From Candidatus Gastranaerophilales bacterium (GTDB lineage Bacteria; Cyanobacteriota; Vampirovibrionia; Gastranaerophilales; Gastranaerophilaceae): a DNA stretch of 11,380 bases. Below the pieces are notes generated by a model. That model did no database searches. It was not told the DNA's origin and saw nothing but the letters and a program-made list of their open reading frames with translations. Both the position numbers and the translations under genes were made by a program. The stretch is taken from the NCBI GenBank assembly GCA_023662705.1, contig JAMPIM010000050.1, positions 1 through 11,380 of the forward strand. The letters are read 5' to 3'. Positions 5,721-11,380 of the stretch are shown here, one piece after another (position 1 is the stretch's first letter; each line of letters starts with the position of its first letter).

Positions 5721-5743
5721 CATTTATATAGCGAGGTATAAGA

Positions 5744-7507
5744 ATGAAAAGATTAAACGGATTTTCACTGATGGAAATGATGATTGTCTTGACAATTGTA
5801 GCGATTGTCGCGGCAGCATCAGCACCAATGGTGAATAAGAAAATGGTACGTGCAGCAAGTGATAAGTCACCTTGGATTTTTGTAAATGAAAGTGAATCAA
5901 TCGCATATAATCTGGATAATCCAAACGGAATTCAAAATAGAAAAACGGCTTCAATAGGAGCACGTATCGCTCCAAACAACGAACATCCGCGTTTATATAT
6001 TGATACGACAGACTCTACCATTCCTCACATTATGTTTGGAAGCAGTGGCAGTAATACAATGAAGCTCTTTGCAGGTACACGCAATAGTATTATTATTTCA
6101 GACAATATTTCTGCTGACGGAAGATTTTCAACTAATTCTGTTGTTATCGGAAGAAATGCTTCGGGTGCAAATGAAACTCAGGTAATTATTGGGGATAGTG
6201 CATCTTCAAATCGTGTACGAGCTGTCGCAATCGGACATAATGCAACTATTAATGGAGAAGAATCTGTAGCAATAGGTTCTAGAGCAACTGTTACAAGTGG
6301 CGCATATTCAACTGTTGTAGGATATAATGCCATCGTAAGTGGGGCTAATACTATAGCATTAGGTTCTAATGCAAGTGCAAACGCTCAAAATGCTATTGCA
6401 GTTGGAGCTGCTAATAGTATAGATAACAACACCAGAGCAACTGGCAATAGTTCTATTGCAATCGGTACAACCGCCAGATCTTTGGCTCAAAATACAATAG
6501 CAATTGGTACTCAATCAAGCGCAACAACTCAAGATAGCGTTGCCATAGGAAATGTCGCAAGAGCAACAGCTAAAAACTCTGTTGCTATAGGCACTAACGC
6601 ATATTCAATGAAACAATCAGTAGCAATTATGGGAACAAGTTCAGATTTTTCTGTTTCAGTAGGACATAATTCTGTTGCGAACAGTGAAAGCTCAGTTGCT
6701 ATCGGTAGTTCTGCAAATGCTGCACGATCATTTGGTGTTGCGGTTGGACAAGCTGCAAATGCTGGTAATTGCAGTACCGCAGTTGGTATTGATGCCAAGG
6801 CAACTGGTCAATCAGCAGTTGCATTAGGCAGTATGACTAATGCAACACAGCCTTACAGTATTGCGATTGGTGATAATGCAAAAGCAGAATATAACTATGC
6901 AGTAGCTCTTGGTAGAGGTGCTATCGCCAAGGGTGAAAATCAAATAGTATTAGGGGATAAAAATTCGATAGTATATATTCCTGGGAAATTGGTTGTTAAT
7001 GGTGCTGCTGTATTAGGTTACCATGACGGAAAGGATGTTTCTGATAATGACCACGTAGCTGTAATTCGTTCCCGAAGAGACTATAAAATGGAAATTCTTG
7101 AAAGAGATGGTGATGGTGACTGGGATGCTGTTTTAGCATCAGGTCGTGTTAGCTGGAGTTGGGCAGATGTTGTAAAAAGTGACCGTCGTCTTAAAAATGT
7201 TGGTAAATCATTTACATCAGGACTCGATAAACTTAAACAACTTGAAGTATTTAACTACACATACAAAGAAGATAAAGACAAAACACCGCATGTTGGTGTA
7301 ATGGCACAAGACTTACAAAAAATATTCCCTGATGCTGTAAGAAAAGGTGAAGACGGATTCTTGAGAATCAGAATGGAAGACATGTTTTATGCTGTTATTA
7401 ACGCTGTTAAAGAACTCGATTCAAGAGTTTCTCTTCTTGAACAACAGCAAAAACGAATTAATGAATTGGAGAAACGCATTGAAGCTTTGGAAAAAGCTCA
7501 AAAATAA
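5744..7507 (+). CDS. Chimeric surface protein: type IV prepilin N-terminus, YadA-head repeats, S74 intramolecular chaperone
   Basis: 587 residues in three parts. (1) MKRLNG|FSLMEMMIVLTIVA is a prepilin leader: peptidase would cut after Gly6, leaving Phe and the Glu5 of mature pilins, followed by a hydrophobic helix to about 29. (2) From about 133 to 404 there are some 20 units with a G-ending strand (VAIG, IALG, VAVG), mostly spaced by 14 residues, as in the left-handed beta-roll of YadA-type trimeric adhesin heads. (3) From about 478, KSDRRLKN, LKQLEVFNYTY and HVGVMAQDLQKIFPDAV form a peptidase S74 domain, the tail-spike chaperone that aids trimer folding and cuts itself before the Asp of the Ser-Asp pair (here Ser479/Asp480; Lys484 also present). 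A heptad-like coiled coil (555-587) closes it. Likely role: exported, pilus-linked or surface adhesin. GAGG at 5733-5736 supports the ATG. Confidence 0.9.
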   Translation: MKRLNGFSLMEMMIVLTIVAIVAAASAPMVNKKMVRAASDKSPWIFVNESESIAYNLDNPNGIQNRKTASIGARIAPNNEHPRLYIDTTDSTIPHIMFGSSGSNTMKLFAGTRNSIIISDNISADGRFSTNSVVIGRNASGANETQVIIGDSASSNRVRAVAIGHNATINGEESVAIGSRATVTSGAYSTVVGYNAIVSGANTIALGSNASANAQNAIAVGAANSIDNNTRATGNSSIAIGTTARSLAQNTIAIGTQSSATTQDSVAIGNVARATAKNSVAIGTNAYSMKQSVAIMGTSSDFSVSVGHNSVANSESSVAIGSSANAARSFGVAVGQAANAGNCSTAVGIDAKATGQSAVALGSMTNATQPYSIAIGDNAKAEYNYAVALGRGAIAKGENQIVLGDKNSIVYIPGKLVVNGAAVLGYHDGKDVSDNDHVAVIRSRRDYKMEILERDGDGDWDAVLASGRVSWSWADVVKSDRRLKNVGKSFTSGLDKLKQLEVFNYTYKEDKDKTPHVGVMAQDLQKIFPDAVRKGEDGFLRIRMEDMFYAVINAVKELDSRVSLLEQQQKRINELEKRIEALEKAQK

Positions 7508-7510
7508 AAG

Positions 7511-7574
7511 ATTTGCGAGATTTATTGCTACAAAATTTTCAATGAGAGTTACTCAAATCTCATTACTCGCAAAT
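7511..7574 (+). repeat. Imperfect inverted repeat in the adhesin 3' untranslated region
   Basis: ATTTGCGAG (7511-7519) and CTCGCAAAT (7566-7574) are exact reverse complements. Inside them GAGATTT (7517-7523) can pair with AAATCTC (7555-7561), and TGAG (7543-7546) with CTCA (7552-7555). The structure sits between the adhesin stop and the terminator; it may be an mRNA-stabilising 3' element or a small RNA, with no direct proof. Confidence 0.55.
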
Positions 7575-7606
7575 AAAAAGGTCAGATGATTAATCTGACC
7601 TTTTTT
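7575..7606. terminator. Bidirectional terminator between the adhesin gene and the secreted-protein gene
   Basis: AAAAAGGTCAGAT (7575-7587) pairs completely with the complementary ATCTGACCTTTTT (7593-7605) around the loop GATTA. The A-run and T-run allow it to end the adhesin transcript (+) and the convergent gene ending at 7612 (-). Confidence 0.92.
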
Positions 7607-7611
7607 CTTTA

Positions 7612-8262
7612 TTATCTGACCAACAATATAAACCAAGGATTTTCTTTTGTATTGTCGCCAAAGTGTGAGAACTGAATCATTCCTTTTTTAGTGATGTCAA
7701 TGAATCCTCTTAGCGGGTAGATGTTGAACTTTGCGTTATTTGATGTGAATCCGTAATGATAAAAATATCTGTCAGTGTCATTTAAGAGCATAATCTTATA
7801 ATGTTTTTTATCTTTTTTCAGTCTCAAAGAGTTAGTACTGGTTGCAAATTCGGATATTTTTACGGTTTTAAAATCTTTAAACAGAGATTCAATTTCGTCT
7901 TGAGCTAATTCGCGTTGCTGCAGAATATCATTATCCATTGTGAATTCGTAGAATTTTAATTCTGAGTTTGAGTATCCGATTAGGTTACCGTTGTAAATAA
8001 ATTCATAATTACATCCTGTGGAAAATAAAAACCTGCCGTCAGGAGTATAAAACTCTGAAAAGTTGCTTGTGCCGTCAGAAATCTTTTTAGTAAAATAATT
8101 TGTTGCTTTTTTGTCAGCAATTTTCCAGATTCCGTCTTCCGAATAAGTCAGACTCTGACCCTCTTTGATATTTTTATACGGAAGTTCGTTCATATTTGCA
8201 GCTGATACAGATAAGCAGATTCCAACTGATAAAATTGTGGTTAAAAATAATTTCTTAATCAT
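7612..8262 (-). CDS. Secreted or periplasmic protein of unknown function (216 aa)
   Basis: Not recognised. A clear Sec signal peptide opens the protein: MIKKLFLTTILSVGICLSVSA, basic then hydrophobic, with cleavage likely after Ala21 or Ala22. There is no cysteine at the cleavage site, so it is not a lipoprotein. The mature part (about 195 residues) is rich in Tyr, Phe, Asn and Lys and reads as short beta strands (FIYNGNLIGYSNSELKFYEF at about 88-107; HYKIMLLNDTDRYFYHYGF at about 154-172), with no enzyme motif seen. GGGAG at the usual spacing precedes ATG 8262, and an extended -10 box (8284-8292) lies just upstream. It is convergent with the adhesin gene and shares its terminator. Its hydrophobic C-terminus (PWFILLVR) is not a recognised anchor. 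Confidence 0.82.
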   Translation of the reverse strand: MIKKLFLTTILSVGICLSVSAANMNELPYKNIKEGQSLTYSEDGIWKIADKKATNYFTKKISDGTSNFSEFYTPDGRFLFSTGCNYEFIYNGNLIGYSNSELKFYEFTMDNDILQQRELAQDEIESLFKDFKTVKISEFATSTNSLRLKKDKKHYKIMLLNDTDRYFYHYGFTSNNAKFNIYPLRGFIDITKKGMIQFSHFGDNTKENPWFILLVR

Positions 8263-8283
8263 TCAAGCTCCCTTTTTTAAGTT

Positions 8284-8292
8284 ATTATATCA
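8284..8292 (-). promoter_or_regulatory. Extended -10 promoter of the secreted-protein gene
   Basis: On the - strand, TGATATAAT (8292-8284) is a perfect extended -10 element (TGnTATAAT). No -35 is visible, which such promoters can do without. Transcription would begin near 8277, just upstream of the GGGAG ribosome site and the ATG at 8262. Confidence 0.5.
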
Positions 8293-8307
8293 TAATTTTC
8301 AACTTTT

Positions 8308-8322
8308 GGGAGGAGGAGAGGG
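8308..8322 (+). other. Polypurine tract GGGAGGAGGAGAGGG
   Basis: Fifteen consecutive purines, continuing into AAAA, stand out in an AT-rich intergenic region. They contain three Shine-Dalgarno-like GGAGG/GAGG cores but end 26 bases before ATG 8349, too far for normal initiation there; a stop (TAA 8337-8339) blocks any in-frame upstream start. Its role is unknown. Confidence 0.5.
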
Positions 8323-8348
8323 AAAATAAAATAATATAAAATATAACT

Positions 8349-8768
8349 ATGAGTATGTTGGAAAATATTGTAGGTCAAATAACATCGGCAGCTTCCGGCG
8401 GTTTAACCAAGCCGCAGGGTTTTGATTTGAATGACGATACGTTTGCCAAACTTTTGATGAAAGCTTCTGAGATTCAACCAATAGAAGAGCAAAACAATAT
8501 GTTTTCTAATTTAGGTGCTCCGGCAGGATTTGAAATAGAACCTCTTGATGCGGTTCAGCAAACTCAAAATATAGAATTTAACCCTGATGATATTGAGATC
8601 AAAGATTTAAAAATAAGTGAAAATTATTTTTCTAATTTATTAAACGATAATTCCAATGCAATGAATCTTGCTAAAAGGCATGCCGCAAATGCTTATAATT
8701 TATTCGGGAAAGGTTTTGTTGATACTTTAGGCGAATTTGTCGGCGATGCGGCTTCAATGTTGAAATAA
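8349..8768 (+). CDS. Hypothetical protein (139 aa)
   Basis: Not recognised. The product is acidic overall, with no cysteine, signal peptide or strong membrane segment. The N-terminus (MSMLENIVGQITSAASGG) and the C-terminus (NLFGKGFVDTLGEFVGDAASMLK, 117-139) are amphipathic, glycine- and alanine-containing helices; the centre is polar and Asn/Glu/Asp-rich (for example FNPDDIEIKDLKISENYF, 77-94), so possibly flexible. The layout is like that of small structural or secreted components, but no family can be named. The ATG at 8349 (or a second ATG at 8355) has no ribosome site at normal distance; TATAAA at 8335-8340 could be a -10 box giving an almost leaderless transcript. No clear terminator follows the stop. 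It runs the same way as the Fe-S gene pair downstream, which has its own promoter. Confidence 0.72.
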   Translation: MSMLENIVGQITSAASGGLTKPQGFDLNDDTFAKLLMKASEIQPIEEQNNMFSNLGAPAGFEIEPLDAVQQTQNIEFNPDDIEIKDLKISENYFSNLLNDNSNAMNLAKRHAANAYNLFGKGFVDTLGEFVGDAASMLK

Positions 8769-8795
8769 TTAAGTTGTGTAATTGCACTCTGACCT

Positions 8796-8823
8796 TTGTT
8801 TAAAAATATGTTTGTATTATAAT
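8796..8823 (+). promoter_or_regulatory. Promoter of the NifU-like/GGGtGRT operon
   Basis: A perfect TATAAT (8818-8823) lies 16 bases after TTGTTT (8796-8801). Transcription would begin near 8830, leaving a leader of about 47 bases. The leader ends in AAGGAGG (8866-8872), the strongest ribosome site among the + strand genes here, four bases from the ATG. Confidence 0.55.
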
Positions 8824-8876
8824 ATCCTTATATGAATAGCTTTATTGTCTAAATTTTTTGATTATAAGGAGGTCAA

Positions 8877-9578
8877 ATGGGCAAAATAGAAATTACACAT
8901 GAAGTAGAAAACCAATGTTGCGTATGCCGTGGTGTTAAAGGCGTACCTGCTCCAATCCCTCAAGAAGGCGAATGGACAAAATGTAAAGAAATCAAAGATA
9001 TTTCAGGTCTTACACACGGTTGCGGATGCTGTGCTCCTCAACAAGGTACTTGTAAATTAACTCTTAATGTTAAAGAAGGCGTTATTCAAGAAGCTCTTGT
9101 TGAAACAATCGGTTGTTCAGGTATGACTCACTCAGCTGCAATGGCTGGTGAAATCCTTCCTGGTAAAACAATCCTTGAAGCATTAAATACTGACCTTGTT
9201 TGTGACGCTATCAACGTTGCAATGAGAGAATTGTTCTTACAAATCGTTTACGGCAGAACTCAATCTGCTTTCTCTGAAAACGGTTTACCTGTTGGTGCAG
9301 GTCTTGAAGATTTGGGTAAAGGTCTTTGCTCAATGGTTGGTACAATTCACTCAACTAAACAAAAAGGTGTTAGATACCTTTCTCTTACAGAAGGTTACAT
9401 CTTGAAAATGGGTCTTGATAAAAATAACGAAGTTATCGGTTACCAATTTGTTAACCTTGGCAAAGTTATGGACGCTATCAAAAAAGGTGTTGACCCTAAA
9501 GAAGCTTACGAAAAGAATATCGGTACTTACGGCAGATTTGCTGATGCTGTAAAATATATCGACCCAAGACATGAATAA
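8877..9578 (+). CDS. NifU-like iron-sulfur cluster assembly scaffold protein
   Basis: A 233-residue protein of the NifU/IscU N-terminal type, which holds nascent Fe-S clusters on conserved cysteines. THGCGCCAPQQGTCKLTLNV (47-66) supplies the first cysteine group (Cys49, 51, 52, 59), ETIGCSGMTHSAAMAGEILPG (76-96) matches the GC-A-AS block of IscU (Cys80), and Cys109 in LVCDAI could be the third ligand. The N-terminal CCVC (14-17) and Cys36 are additional. Residues about 130-233 lie beyond the usual IscU fold and end in a helical region with no named domain. The partner gene 23 bases downstream encodes a GGGtGRT protein, a pairing I know as recurrent. Codons favour GGT, GCT, AAC and ATC more than in the neighbours, suggesting high expression. 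Whether it feeds a dedicated target or general assembly is unknown. Confidence 0.88.
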   Translation: MGKIEITHEVENQCCVCRGVKGVPAPIPQEGEWTKCKEIKDISGLTHGCGCCAPQQGTCKLTLNVKEGVIQEALVETIGCSGMTHSAAMAGEILPGKTILEALNTDLVCDAINVAMRELFLQIVYGRTQSAFSENGLPVGAGLEDLGKGLCSMVGTIHSTKQKGVRYLSLTEGYILKMGLDKNNEVIGYQFVNLGKVMDAIKKGVDPKEAYEKNIGTYGRFADAVKYIDPRHE

Positions 9579-9601
9579 TTAAAAAGTAAAGGAAAATAAA
9601 T

Positions 9602-10603
9602 ATGACAGTAAAATTTGAAGGACAAGATAGACGCGAAGCGACTCTTAAAAAAGTTTTACCTGAATACGGTTTCAAAGACTTGGAAGAAGCTCGTGAACTA
9701 TGCTTATCAAAAGGTATTGACGTAGATGCGATTGTTAAAGGCATTCAGCCAATCGCTTTCGATAACGCTTCTTGGGCTTATACTCTAGGCTGCGCTATCG
9801 CTCTTAAAAAAGGTATTAAAACAGCTGCGGAAGCTGCTGAAGCTATCGGTTTAGGTTTACAAGCTTTCGCTATCCCTGGTTCTGTTGGTGACAGAAGACA
9901 AGTTGGTATCGGTCACGGTAACCTAGCTGCAATGTTATTAAGAGAAGAAACAAAATGTTTCTGTTTCTTAGCTGGTCACGAATCTTTCGCTGCAGCTGAA
10001 GGTGCTATCGGTATTGCAAGAAACGCTAACAAAGTTAGAAAAGAACCTCTAAGAGTTATCTTGAACGGTCTTGGTAAAGACGCTGCTTATGTTATCGCAA
10101 GAATCAACGGTTTTACAGCTGTTGAAACCGAATATGATTTCAAAACAGGCGAATTAAAAGTTGTTAAAGAAACTCCATTCTCAGAAGGTGAAAGAGCAAA
10201 AGTAAGATGCTACGGTGCTGATGACGTATCTGAAGGTGTAGCTATTATGATTAAAGAAGGTGTTGATGTATCTATTACAGGTAACTCAACTAACCCAACT
10301 CGTTTCCAACACCCTGTAGCAGGTACTTACAAAAAATGGTGTTTCGAAAATGATAGAAAATACTTCTCAGTAGCATCAGGCGGTGGTACAGGTAGAACTC
10401 TTCACCCTGATAACGTAGCAGCAGGTCCTGCTTCTTACGGTATGACTGATACTATGGGTAGAATGCACGGTGATGCTCAATTCGCAGGATCATCTTCAGT
10501 TCCTGCTCACGTAGAAATGATGGGCGTTATCGGTATGGGTAACAACCCTATGGTTGGTGCAACTGTTGCTGTTGCAGTAGCTGTAGAAAAAGCTATGGCA
10601 TAG
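9602..10603 (+). CDS. GGGtGRT protein
   Basis: This 333-residue protein carries the motif that names its family: SVASGGGTGRTLHPDNVAAG (256-275), with GGGTGRT at 260-266. Other well-ordered blocks are SVGDRRQVGIGHGNLAAMLL (94-113), CFCFLAGHESFAAAEGAIGIA (119-139), ITGNSTNPTRFQHPVAGTYK (225-244) and a glycine-rich end (MMGVIGMGNNPMVGATVAVAVAVEKAMA). It is soluble, with no signal peptide. The biochemical role of the family is not known to me; the conserved Gly-Gly-Gly-Thr-Gly-Arg-Thr and His-rich loops suggest a ligand or phosphate site, which is inference. AAAGGA (9588-9593) eight bases before the ATG and a 23-base gap from the Fe-S scaffold gene indicate one operon, sharing its codon bias. A strong bidirectional terminator follows. 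Confidence 0.92.
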   Translation: MTVKFEGQDRREATLKKVLPEYGFKDLEEARELCLSKGIDVDAIVKGIQPIAFDNASWAYTLGCAIALKKGIKTAAEAAEAIGLGLQAFAIPGSVGDRRQVGIGHGNLAAMLLREETKCFCFLAGHESFAAAEGAIGIARNANKVRKEPLRVILNGLGKDAAYVIARINGFTAVETEYDFKTGELKVVKETPFSEGERAKVRCYGADDVSEGVAIMIKEGVDVSITGNSTNPTRFQHPVAGTYKKWCFENDRKYFSVASGGGTGRTLHPDNVAAGPASYGMTDTMGRMHGDAQFAGSSSVPAHVEMMGVIGMGNNPMVGATVAVAVAVEKAMA

Positions 10604-10617
10604 ATTTTTCTAAGTCT

Positions 10618-10649
10618 AAAAAAGAGGTCTCAAATGAGACCTCTTTTTT
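10618..10649. terminator. Bidirectional terminator after the GGGtGRT gene
   Basis: AAAAAAGAGGTCTC (10618-10631) pairs without mismatch to GAGACCTCTTTTTT (10636-10649) around the loop AAAT. It serves the + strand operon; on the - strand the stop codon of the next gene (10649-10651) abuts its outer base, so the terminator is used by that gene too. Confidence 0.93.
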
Positions 10650-10966
10650 TATGCCAATGTATTTAATGTTTTATCTAATCCGTTTTTGCCGACATCGCTG
10701 TTTGCGCGAATGTTGTTAATAATATTTGTAAAGAAATCTTTTCCGCTTTCCATTTCTTTCATATTAAACATAGATGTTACAGAACCCGCATTAACCATTA
10801 AACTGTCGCCTCTTTGTGCAATTACAACATCTTTACCGTGTGCATTTGCAATGTTGTTAATTTCTCGGGCACCTTTATTAAGCATTTCATCAACGTAACC
10901 ATCAACTTCACCCATAACTTTAATTCTTGAAACTGGCATCTTAGCTCCAAAACCAATACTATTCAT
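10649..10966 (-). CDS. Small hypothetical protein (105 aa)
   Basis: Not recognised. A TTG at 10972 would lengthen the protein by two residues, but AAGGAGG (10973-10979) touches that codon, whereas ATG 10966 is at a normal six-base spacing; I use the ATG (MNSIGFGAKMPVSRIKVM). The protein has no signal peptide, cysteine or membrane segment. The middle (KDVVIAQRGDSLMVNAG, about 45-61) looks like two beta strands, flanked by a helix (DEMLNKGAREINNIANAHG) and a C-terminal helical part (FFTNIINNIRANSDVGKNGLDKTLNTLA). It could be a small regulatory or structural protein; no function can be given. A promoter candidate overlaps the end of the upstream peptidase gene. Its stop sits directly at the shared terminator. 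Confidence 0.75.
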   Translation of the reverse strand: MNSIGFGAKMPVSRIKVMGEVDGYVDEMLNKGAREINNIANAHGKDVVIAQRGDSLMVNAGSVTSMFNMKEMESGKDFFTNIINNIRANSDVGKNGLDKTLNTLA

Positions 10967-11012
10967 AATCAACCTCCTTAGAGTTACTACACGAATTGTG
11001 TAAAACTTCTGA

Positions 11013-11041
11013 ATCTTAGAAATTGACTTTTTTCTTTACAA
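11013..11041 (-). promoter_or_regulatory. Candidate promoter of the 105-aa gene
   Basis: On the - strand, TTGTAA (11041-11036) and TAAGAT (11018-11013) are 17 bases apart, each a four-of-six match. The -35 covers the stop codon of the M20 peptidase gene. A small TACAC/GTGTA hairpin lies between this promoter and the ribosome site. Read-through from the peptidase gene is equally possible, since no terminator is seen between them. Confidence 0.33.
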
Positions 11042-11380
11042 AACTTCATTAAAAGCTAAGAATGTATTTTTTATAACTTCATAGCCTTTTAAAAGTGTTG
11101 TGTAATCAACTTTTTCTTCTGCTGAGTGCATATTGTAAACATCTGCCAAACCTAATAATGATGGCATAAATGTTTCTCCTTTTGCGTTTTTGTTGTGGCA
11201 GTAAATATGAGTTTCAGCTCCGGCGTGGAATGATTCTATTTTGTTTTGAATACCTGCTTTTTCACAAGCTTTTGTATGTGCAATTTCAATTCTGTCATCA
11301 TCGGCTTTTTCAAAAGGAAGTAAGTGCACTTCAAATTCTATTTCCGCAGCAGCTAATCCTTCATATTTTTTGTTGAATTT
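11036..11380 (-). CDS. M20-family metallopeptidase (PepT-like), C-terminal part
   Basis: The reading frame is open to the window edge, so the start is missing; about 114 C-terminal residues are visible. They fit the end of an M20 di-zinc aminopeptidase of the tripeptidase T kind: the strand end EIEFEVHLLPFEKADDDRI, the helix IAHTKACEKAGI, a GAETHIY segment in the place of the family GG.DAN block, and MHSAEEKVDY, where the His before the Glu pair is the expected last zinc ligand, followed by the closing helix LLKGYEVIKNTFLAFNEV. Such enzymes trim N-terminal residues from short peptides in the cytoplasm. A GTG at 11329 is internal, not a start. Dipeptidase or deacylase members of M20 remain possible, since the catalytic half is outside the window. 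Confidence 0.78.
   Translation of the reverse strand, partial: KFNKKYEGLAAAEIEFEVHLLPFEKADDDRIEIAHTKACEKAGIQNKIESFHAGAETHIYCHNKNAKGETFMPSLLGLADVYNMHSAEEKVDYTTLLKGYEVIKNTFLAFNEVL

Larger units (their letters stand above)
5419..5743. other. Gene-free divergent control region with palindromes
   Basis: These 325 bases lie between the start of the 214-aa gene (-) and that of the adhesin gene (+) and hold no supportable gene. They contain the - strand promoter candidate and ribosome site, an 18-base inverted repeat (GTAACA/TGTTAC, 5486-5503), two copies of a long palindrome (5530-5563 and 5673-5701), a TTGCGCAA palindrome (5585-5592) flanked by further GCAAC/GTTGC half-sites, and the adhesin ribosome site. 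I find no convincing -35/-10 pair for the adhesin gene. Confidence 0.8.

Noticed and set aside
6529..6798. Open frame antisense to the adhesin repeats
   Set aside because: It mirrors the repetitive VAIG/ALG codons on the other strand, giving an IATE/ATA-rich translation with no ribosome site; a by-product of the YadA repeats.
8349..8768. Flagellar FliE-like or type III secretion component
   Set aside because: Size and helical ends prompted the idea, but the conserved C-terminal FliE pattern is absent.
11036..11329. Complete small gene starting at 11329
   Set aside because: That start is an internal GTG; the frame stays open and peptidase-like to the window edge, so this is a partial gene.
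11170..11376. + strand open frame over the M20 peptidase
   Set aside because: The translation is low-complexity and the - strand frame carries the peptidase motif.

Overview
The window is AT-rich, Gram-negative-type bacterial chromosome with tightly packed genes, mostly Shine-Dalgarno starts and hairpin terminators. The mix of genes (scpB, rpsP with an acidic/basic tail, a prepilin-headed YadA/S74 adhesin, a NifU-like/GGGtGRT pair and many unrecognised small proteins) would fit a gut-type non-photosynthetic cyanobacterial relative (Gastranaerophilales/Vampirovibrionia). That placement is inference from gene style, not proof. I see no tRNA, rRNA, insertion sequence, prophage or CRISPR array.

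Layout. 1-1842: the end of a condensin operon (scpB, +) meets a convergent gene for a pentein-fold, deiminase-like enzyme with an EF-hand-like N-terminus (-). 1944-3416: a membrane-anchored metzincin-type metalloprotease with TPRs (+), divergent from the pentein gene and ending in a bidirectional terminator. 3468-4418 (-): two overlapping small orphan genes, then rpsP behind a structured leader. 4553-4777: a small XRE-type regulator (+), whose stop overlaps that of the convergent unknown gene 4774-5418 (-). 5419-5743: a gene-free divergent region with two copies of a GCAACACAATA-type palindrome. 5744-7507: a large chimera with a type IV prepilin N-terminus, about 20 YadA-head repeats and a C-terminal S74 self-cleaving chaperone domain. 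7612-8262 (-): a secreted unknown. 8349-8768 (+): an unknown 139-residue protein. 8877-10603: a probable two-gene operon for a NifU-like Fe-S scaffold and a GGGtGRT protein, with codon use suggesting high expression. 10649-10966 (-): a small unknown protein. 11036-11380 (-): the C-terminal part of an M20 peptidase, cut by the window edge.

How the genes fit together. Housekeeping functions (chromosome segregation, ribosome, Fe-S handling, peptide turnover) alternate with accessory envelope or surface functions (adhesin, anchored protease, secreted protein). The best candidates for new biology are the pilin/YadA/S74 chimera with its palindrome-bearing control region, and the EF-hand-like/pentein protein. 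The other notable pattern is termination: three convergent gene pairs are separated by bidirectional hairpins, while two others overlap on a shared TTAA stop with no room for a terminator.
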